From positions 1 through 38,133 of IMG/VR virus record IMGVR_UViG_3300030108_003453: a stretch of 38,133 bases of DNA. The stretch is one strand, 5' to 3'. Positions 36,301-38,133 of this stretch are shown here, piece after piece (position 1 is the stretch's first letter; every line of letters starts with the position of its first letter). The notes under the pieces were generated by a model. It made no database searches, had not been told where the DNA came from, and was given only the letters and a program-made list of their open reading frames with translations. The translations under genes and the position numbers were made by a program. The stretch is from a virus.

Positions 36301-37891
36301 TTTGCTGGTCTACGCCATCCTGCATCTCATCATACACCAAGTCGATGAGTTCCGCTCTTGCGTTGCCCCTCTGATTGACTATCTCGTCAGATGCTCTCGG
36401 TAGTATGGTCAAGAATGAATGACCATCCACGTGATTTCGCGCATGCCTACCACTGTGACCTATCTTCCAACCGTCGTTGTCTGTGAGTGGCCATGCTACA
36501 GCATAGGGGTTGGTGCTGTCGGTGTCAGTCGTAGCCATCCTAGAGGAGAAGACGAATCCATGGTGGTCGAACCCGCTTTCGTCTATGACCATCTGCCCGG
36601 TCCTGTCTATGATTTGAGTGTTGTAGTGCGGGGGTTGGTACACCTTTCCTGATTTGTTGTCAATGAGCAGGTCTGCTCCTATGACGACGAAGTAGTCATC
36701 TACATCAGTGGTCCTAGTCTTGTTTATCACACCGACTAGTCCGTTGTTGGTGTCGACGCTGTGGTCTAGGTGTATGCTGGATATCGTGAGCACACCAGTC
36801 TCCACGTTTATGGAGTGCAACCTGACTCTCTCAGGTGGAGTGGCATTGGGCTTGAGCGTCTTCCTGTTTATGCTTCCGGGGTTTATCAGGAGGTTGTAAG
36901 GCACGTGCGCTACAGTCCTATTGACGTTCGTCCCGGTGGACGCATCGTATATCTCATAGGAGCCTGAACTGTAGGGGGATGCCGTGAAGTCGACTGTGCC
37001 TGTGCTGACGGTGTTGCCAGTGAGCGTCTTGGCCAACTCCTTCGCATCCGCTGCTGTCACTGTCATGGTGCTGAGTGTGTCGGTGTCATAGCCACCAGTC
37101 AGAGTGGTGAACGTGTATTCCTTCTCCACAGGTGCAATCGGCTCCTCGAACCTATAGAGCAGGATTGTGTCGTCACCGGCCAGCGGGCAGTTGTTGTTGG
37201 CCATCGTGTTCTTGAAATCAGCAGCGATGTGGACTGCCTCCATGACTCCGCGGAAGTTTCCTCCCTTGCCCCCTACGTACGTGTTGGAGTTTGACTGCAC
37301 CAGTCCTAGAGTCGCTTCGAAGTTCTTCTTGGCCATGAGAATGCCATTGATGTAGAGTTCTATCGACTTGGGTCTCACTGCGGCTACGACGTGCAGCAGT
37401 TCCCTGTGGTTCCTGTTGAGGTCCGTGGCCAAGCCGTAATTGCCAGTGTCGAACCTGTTGTAGGAGTCGTGCATCCCACCGAACGTAGAGCGAGGGAAGA
37501 CAGTGCCGTCGTACCTGTTGCCAGCGGAAACCTCGTCCGCAGTCGATATCTCATGGCTCTCCCTGATTCCTTGGTTGTTCAGAGTGACTCTGAACTTGGC
37601 AGGACCGGGAGTGTCAACGCTTCCCACTGTGAGTTTGAACTGTCCTTCCTTCTCGATTACCGTGCCACCGCAGTCAGGCATCACCCAAGCCTCGAATGTC
37701 ATGAATGGGTAGTTGGCGCTTATGACGCTCTTGGACGGGTCGGAGTTCCTGTCACTGAGCATTCGACTGACGTCGCTACCCCCTTCGGGGTTCTTCTTGC
37801 CGACAGCCTTGAACGCGCCTTCGGGGATGAGGATGCTATCGCTTACCCCATCGAAGAAGAATGCGTGGTTCGTCTTGCCTATTGCCGTCAT
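21389..37891 (-). CDS. Giant virion/adhesin-like protein, 5500 aa
   Basis: One uninterrupted frame of 16.5 kb encodes about 5500 residues. Residues about 50-235 resemble a LamG/concanavalin-like lectin domain (NYPFMTFEAWVMP, then HVVAAVRPKSIELYINGILM and NTYVGGKGGNFRG). Near 655-700 is a marine-phage-type element (FTSIGAADNDVGTVFTASGT). The rest is long, aromatic- and Gly/Ser/Asn-rich, beta-type sequence without named domains. Three segments of the type AAAINA recur near 2067, 2520 and 3230, hinting at repeated units. A histidine cluster (GHSHTHRYPTVYTH) lies near 4007. No protease, lysozyme or nucleotide-binding motif, signal peptide or membrane span was seen. The start follows GTGAT. It probably forms a large tail, baseplate or fibre structure that contacts the host surface. 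A tape measure is unlikely because long coiled coils are absent. Confidence 0.75.
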   Translation of the reverse strand: MTAIGKTNHAFFFDGVSDSILIPEGAFKAVGKKNPEGGSDVSRMLSDRNSDPSKSVISANYPFMTFEAWVMPDCGGTVIEKEGQFKLTVGSVDTPGPAKFRVTLNNQGIRESHEISTADEVSAGNRYDGTVFPRSTFGGMHDSYNRFDTGNYGLATDLNRNHRELLHVVAAVRPKSIELYINGILMAKKNFEATLGLVQSNSNTYVGGKGGNFRGVMEAVHIAADFKNTMANNNCPLAGDDTILLYRFEEPIAPVEKEYTFTTLTGGYDTDTLSTMTVTAADAKELAKTLTGNTVSTGTVDFTASPYSSGSYEIYDASTGTNVNRTVAHVPYNLLINPGSINRKTLKPNATPPERVRLHSINVETGVLTISSIHLDHSVDTNNGLVGVINKTRTTDVDDYFVVIGADLLIDNKSGKVYQPPHYNTQIIDRTGQMVIDESGFDHHGFVFSSRMATTDTDSTNPYAVAWPLTDNDGWKIGHSGRHARNHVDGHSFLTILPRASDEIVNQRGNARAELIDLVYDEMQDGVDQQIAVNSQIDIYRDFDQLEVSRVVNTGTVTSAINSYQNTNSPPAGKRKLIAIGGDDFDFTPFLLKGPAPTLQTKYESDLRKHHLRPSSKSRVALLHVPQLKTTNTKFAPYVEIHYNAIDLTGESMHAITNAGSFVSGKQYVIVSAGNTSFTSIGAADNDVGTVFTASGTGSGTGTARRYQPLLMVEKTVPASDVPTGGGSYVYDAIAASLASGKTLYSAGGIIEVDTADAILATPHSMIGDNSEGYEADFALDESLSPANYTPRAVSTSVNSTPSVIRESSSTTGTHESVFNRMTMDKIFTETDLTDKGIFERLEPETVASSPSAGEFDTGIPHVSSHVHEVFDIIDNIEVTNEISNIRLIVQPSDRRRTNQLSSLKSIIKDTSPFNVLTPMYLLSRARVRAIKESEGENASLTTIECVGLAESAVTRSVSLTGSGSPDSHIVKEIEPNAPVVTVTLGGPGQGAMDTAPVNQRSVLAHESYSTRRAYAVTATRLDIDYTSGSGTLHIEPLNNNSTSLSSWGTYGFPKVGRIYLPDGTSAKYSSKGGSTFTFSSAAIGSGDFVSSRGRESTTIAELLNAAGYMKGDVSGTTATVYGNFTIMSEADFGENSDLDNGTTINDRMHQSLNDVSHDYQLGTQYASTRALAEIPVFSKQFFHNNVGPDNGFKIHIDATHTAHTFNPSPVGRRMKDIEPADREAQSAYAYAISQNKHVKSATLQSWDDSNRQLTVSDPKVFPSATTHSGSARIAGVNQHRYRRVFTAEGEWAWYNNDPPTDGYIQIVSVDYNVSENFVSSLREGVSLFVGGPVVENALPMASDSLTPSSDFESRGEFYHDAASVKTQGGNVDYGLRQYVSAVEFKAGPESNPHAARVETGRARGIVQAQTIESIGVVPNEKVLIATLNEEDFKKFPDLGYDNLAAAPTEQGQLLYVVEHDDNGTIYKYQYHGHLKNVKTGVNIPKTSIVLGYYDSSLSYPASLDKKEIYLARKSRKAIQDTNLTGSVNPVYNEGSTSDYNSVLYDELLGSTFKVGTSPTISGNAITVTTAAGKSLNDLHGGNLKKGDYIYFYSSSGTYNGVFYPVGTVTDIETVNASGVQVVNITRTSVSWSIPAATYDVRVSMGDYIDRDAVLNATWLNPYAPGGLRNGDTIWANMSYNNPHAVEGLFAKSRGVYDESQVWEEFNGGVAQVDDNPRDSVPIENFLIGDTCLETARNYVQHVNRTMEENYAAMGIATSKAPTVAYIDPYLSTDDHARVLLYDVRNDREFVAFQDIHMQVQSSPQATELGWPKEVVEENGSTSNPLHSINAKYNAAGPSPWTTQIDVANGFPSQNPYIRSTHQSKFIESAYAHDLANRHTSDLIDSTTIASLSVALPTDGRVIAGSRLYGKAHGHHVHTGYSYGGIVDGYKSGNSTTLRTKDEVVLYQKAEKLHSLSRIQTTEADFFTGLLIDWRNTAGSGRTMRDPSTFFDTPDGTRVVPAFLCLRGIRSETLDLSSHEFGSLDKRSQWTNMDFVRRLTIDMGEVSQREGVTNVQNAAEEIVRLINQHAALNARTAGGSAHDPSPFWHVDDNNKGNHMGYVRAHIGREVEDLNGDRGFTVVIHSTVPGASGRNFCAWLDNSKGQTPYQPQFLIGHGGRWRNFWALPEESEGENMHPAPMPLNKHGRPFAPVTTLQQYISTQNIGEDVTSVADFDDSNLLRAVSESLSGSSNNTSSLESLDVKGSSSSLVKGLRTGTRAMSRINFGGVVAAGIPGWSPIAGRYGMGKKGSSSSNNRYGTPALSDYSSHILSSEITSDSIGRQPIYGFRFKNNVGIESGVRLIYKKMGDSIANENTVLPNTIEDEVCIFFDDRSVADGGFTIGAHMHGSGDATGRSSMTGTANGWFGNEWRGVPAPSIVTSMTTTYSSTNSALEVTAIESPIPSFNSAGDKNNQLSYLGFPKENGVFQASVHTGDIGKVYSYSKRVGNVFYGVTPAISSGTYLMSPTINWTCILTDEVIAAAMAAAINATSDEINSEGGLSFDCTDMYATDGRPFLEWGIKPDSIKIRAFNPNSNVKPLSDDYSATLQRDLGIKAAHLEFGELEGAHEPTGEGTRPDWFFGLNAYGVTDDDIDAGESIDCGYIPYNLLEIRTVGRGPKANTATPIIVDSQNTPVDTRTWMENLKGMRFTRSYGDHILPKIDNPMGEFVASSTNQTNWNNRLFVVSTKTQNGGFLIPKGTSAQSVGEKKKIFLREDISAIATWNNSSTFVLDENSQSQNWPATVPANDFIFSLFADPKRAREFAGLRSIGSVMSEPIVYFRGGKSGDDHSVPLFFGGGFSGVVMDVNDGTQNDYSSFYTHPYANGPMGVAGLQNASEISTSHAILDANAMFSFFPGAALCNQHRGSITPPAFNKDNVLSPDLDKGATMYSNPGGNNDLTHELIKAKAVPLVLRFAHQTARYEDHVDGVDIDSKTTYLIFGPGQAFPFTKEVSTAGATSFSANVGSNTLEPYPGRVVKVGNHWASPPPPMDTSLDFTPFRNANYDARAGFHWRAMVNWESPAGYANKGRLAQRPAHGRHYGQQFNDDTPTNASNLALMFPRSHTPTIGFGIAMAADTVFHMDGGFHPGGHWMDNQITFNPPHPNKATRIKGAVNGAGGGGPHWLAANQVHPTAFRASGVMTGRILDYIDGVASGGQGGNVSDDVSVSDAKMEYIVVDGTRCQNGEELATVVGAAINAFPGAGALKAMGGTHMPSMGNAMRQDRYAWVDIGAVGTYDVSASAGYHILSGTADGNGTTFTQAYLEQIPTSGWLRLYKDDGGSEDYAWVPYHSREVLKDSSNWKVKFYMAPNRIKGASKAENSSTFTAASFPTIDSSYDIYVWTKAGTMRFNNENATSRDHMCQVHFSGIADAIDRTRPIGAVGWHGERYSYLNSLKITTSVTKNSSTTTSSGYAAGLGAYHPMLAFSPYGTAGTVVGLHSHVPVVTSMFGSPESTPSIDGIGNALGTHVKKANFYTKYNHITGSGGGWDTYTYNFNDTDETGNANQWAHPSNYAGTLPEELTRPQGLFSHAFVVVSYDAESTLICKRDNDGIEGTGDWLHVHGQSTNPIQYAGTTRWDERIHGEDRFIAPANAGPNVEALIVDGTTLPSGTLTNADWASTTFSATTGTGSYFHSAVTGGDGSAKDRKLKNAVPGLNKIGDLLFDLDHSVGSALLETDDAERNTAAHKYSTAHTTSYPTPYWLGDVNAFQMQEDSAVHNFSVENIVWKRMDGGNLSLPTSNARGLGAVPWTTRISSGIAYTTGEKLLGNVRFTFETTNSAMLPVLQAQELSHPELVRKNPYTVNNVLIIPNEDVQFRSIRVIDDAGEIHKIEGGSPLGTVIRGFRPTTNRSIGGRAPALANSGNTPNLKVMLPNPDSIPGNIVVRSGFDPLQAYQNETIGSGGMHHPDLGSSYTNQLFNNSVVGPRMSPTYEDHNWERIDPVTFDSQVGAWNNDAPLDTSYELHDRTLFFHVTKMGHSHTHRYPTVYTHALGVKNYGGNVSSWDATNGNLKMSVGLKNNPVFDNNITVSAGNEILNYSGFGTKEVSDNRRFIRMYDTVTEEGVVLSYTSTGTSGAEQNWFKGVTGDIELSDFLSKYFTLNATSGEYEPKATVKVVPSYYVPAGSTRFFAARRMRDHAEVSGNSPDMAETLYFNGDSVAYNAYSRPKLTPMPFPRMGHHFVTPTMPMLPGHWAHPAYQSLYKRHLLDYGMLTGFTDTAFFDNLKSQTNKKADITNLSNNINPLEPEINFSGINAAPSGPSDIHGGAFSLMFETGIRYDGYGVLASSGTNAGDINKLGGHSVVLEAAGNYTLGRHFPDPVEVGAYQIVIQPNVFDNQLVGYHNSGKLTSQQINTVVAIKEDATKGGLTLVLAKEVGVDVRGCEVFVNEVMLDINPDPGSQFTNIPTLMSYNPLGVQLTESPSFTRRGFPYSVMMSDATPGYTLNIPWWSILHKEDPTGNSSAFLKMSQYTPDDYYYICRNTFGSIGKQLTINGYSSAYIDIYSGNMQTTSIIPKSTVISFNASAGRIQVDNANLFPLKNYYSEVIEYTAKNGNKYSKPLLSRSGSNFDINKGDYLAVSGGSDAFWTNLFDGAVLRMSSAFNNIPTGTIITDKRKSIFANILDDVISGNDDTNSGYTPDAFLCMWHHNLGRPNTYFSDSRTSFGGNAVDKRPYNSLPEHFETIHYHDFSYAISNGPFDFLIKTPSVSLKDGTAVAGDSTHDAGGTNVMLAGYWPCGTRGGAQASDLGYYSMVGTTWNAHSTSQRANFASDTQYKFVDSDDDGSYAVSAGITTATASGTERRAYGHRFGVLQATNRPRYGISPARMVYENTANVEGKNTTDADSGPLVQMESTDWEWGGNGTSSSTFPVTYVGVMERQTNFAGMLGHDKQEMQVRYSDGRRMTRPFGAPVRTIRNPSAVRRDWWGDVNGLGVTSLSIASQHYLVDWWGNERGEDVRRAPVRGFGIRPAWDAGDAYEYDRRNSRSPYRRIWNDAKPIFNLKGLVNFSNGNVSVTGGYTIPRFGGTDNDENLNGTDNDLVDVFAPTHALRVGDMGNGRGIRYPTTMNEDVLTELSAPIRKTGIVLSHNTAEPLFGDGLLRPRDDTLQKDEVKRGISARLGIDDKGLLKLDAVVSDRVEKVVGDTPHKSAISRSSPRIGLDAEISEDREQSHIVINSEAHSLHTDRNIGQRVTLLGGSNLLSGASSLTDANYTNVSFARQSGGSTLNSVHKYSHTNIFRPYGGSYILEALNYAGVFDDTGWGLSNLTGSINTSNPYQDATFTSNTVQNNESDSLVRFLLRPIRLLDAKHVEVFRPHDSLHSTSPQYAQNYLRATSGGKYGIFTYETPNGRTAADNLPTGRSIPDTNGPYIPIFAKWDSALQVPDSKGPKLPGTDVTGYDTSSLLSTITTATITDNTLQHHRSDAPRRRQTLDTDEEALRMDYTVKARFSQALHGKGHKGDVQFSVSDHSGDGA
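23860..24440 (-). other. AT-rich island inside the 5500-aa gene
   Basis: Base composition drops sharply within the open frame. By hand count, 24241-24420 has 56 G+C in 180 (31%), against 34 of 60 at 28021-28080 in the same gene. The encoded piece (about residues 4484-4677) is rich in Tyr, Ile, Asn and Lys (DDYYYICRNTFGSIGKQLTI) and unlike its flanks. The frame is intact across both edges. Confidence 0.6.
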
Positions 37892-37895
37892 TGTA

Positions 37896-38133
37896 TCACA
37901 GGATGTTGTCTATTGGTGCGAATATTATGTTGAAGTTGTAGACCGTCTCTCCTGCGTCGTAGTTGATGTCGAGTTTCTGTATTGCTCCTTGGATTCCGGT
38001 CCTGCTTCCGCTGCTCTCACTGAACTCCGTTCCTGCGGCGTTAGCGCCAGCAGAGCCTTTCTCCGAGGAGGAGTGACCCAACCCAGTGGGCATGAAGAAG
38101 TTCATCGCAGTGTACTCAGTGCCGTCCTCGGCT
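37896..38133 (-). CDS. C-terminal end of a late (tail) protein, partial
   Basis: The frame is open from the right edge. Reading in from 38133 gives AEDGTEYTA before the internal methionine at 38105, so the visible 78 or so residues are probably the tail end of a longer protein and not a small gene that starts at that methionine. The sequence is Gly/Ser/Ala-rich (GLGHSSSEKGSAGANAAG) and then has a compact end (LDINYDAGETVYNFNIIFAP). No family is recognisable from this piece. It ends five bases before the giant gene's ATG and is surely in the same late transcript. A tail or baseplate component is likely by position. Confidence 0.6.
   Translation of the reverse strand, partial: AEDGTEYTAMNFFMPTGLGHSSSEKGSAGANAAGTEFSESSGSRTGIQGAIQKLDINYDAGETVYNFNIIFAPIDNIL

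Noticed and set aside
21389-37891. Tape-measure protein as the role of the giant gene.
   Set aside because: The sequence is beta-type, aromatic and Gly/Ser-rich, without long helical heptads or membrane segments, and it begins with a lectin-like domain.
37896-38105. A complete 69-residue gene starting at the ATG at 38105.
   Set aside because: The frame stays open to the window edge with sensible sequence, so it is better read as the end of a longer protein.
1-38133. tRNA or rRNA genes, insertion sequences, integrase and attachment sites.
   Set aside because: None was seen by reading both strands. Nearly all of the window is protein-coding, and the longest gap is 39 bases (4104-4142).

Overview
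The window looks like part of the genome of a tailed double-stranded DNA virus (or its provirus) of an archaeon. The best single guess is a virus of marine planktonic Euryarchaeota, of the magrovirus type. Three things support this. First, there is a complete archaeal-type group II chaperonin (thermosome) gene among small virus-like genes. Second, ribosome-binding sites on both strands match the archaeal-style core GGAGGTG/GAGGTGA. Third, a late block of very large tail-fibre genes uses modules familiar from marine viruses (VGIGTxSP, NxAIG, VEDxxIxLAxG). The host assignment is inference: there is no polymerase, capsid gene or host marker in the window. That magroviruses carry thermosome genes is recalled knowledge, not something checked here.

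Layout. Positions 1-4733 are on the plus strand and form a tightly packed run of early or middle genes, many joined by ATGA-type overlaps. They are: the C-terminal part of a probable helicase/primase ATPase; a 44-residue zinc ribbon; a 41-residue protein; a DEDDy 3'-5' exonuclease; a 59-residue protein; the thermosome; two more small putative zinc proteins; then an AT-rich pocket (4104-4733) with a hairpin, a 97-residue protein and three very small genes, the last a single-span membrane protein.

Positions 4734-38133 are entirely on the minus strand and read as one late tail operon. In transcription order (right to left) it holds: the C-terminal end of a protein running off the right edge; a 5500-residue giant virion protein with a LamG/lectin-like N-terminus; a 468-residue probable baseplate-hub-like protein; a 114-residue protein; and three fibre or appendage proteins of 823, 1175 and 2849 residues that share modules. 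It ends with a 102-residue tail-fibre assembly chaperone-like protein. Gaps are 0-27 bases throughout. The two strands converge with their stop codons directly abutting at 4733/4734, with no intergenic terminator.

How the genes may work together. The left block belongs to DNA replication or processing plus protein folding. The right block builds a very large host-recognition apparatus: about 31 kb, over 80% of the window, goes to four giant beta-rich adhesin-like proteins. The thermosome and the small tail chaperone could serve folding and assembly of these proteins. The most noteworthy points are the 5500-residue ORF and the AT-rich island inside it, the 31-unit NxAIG array with a five-unit super-period, the modules shuffled among the three fibres, and the hairpin directly in front of the 4143 start codon.
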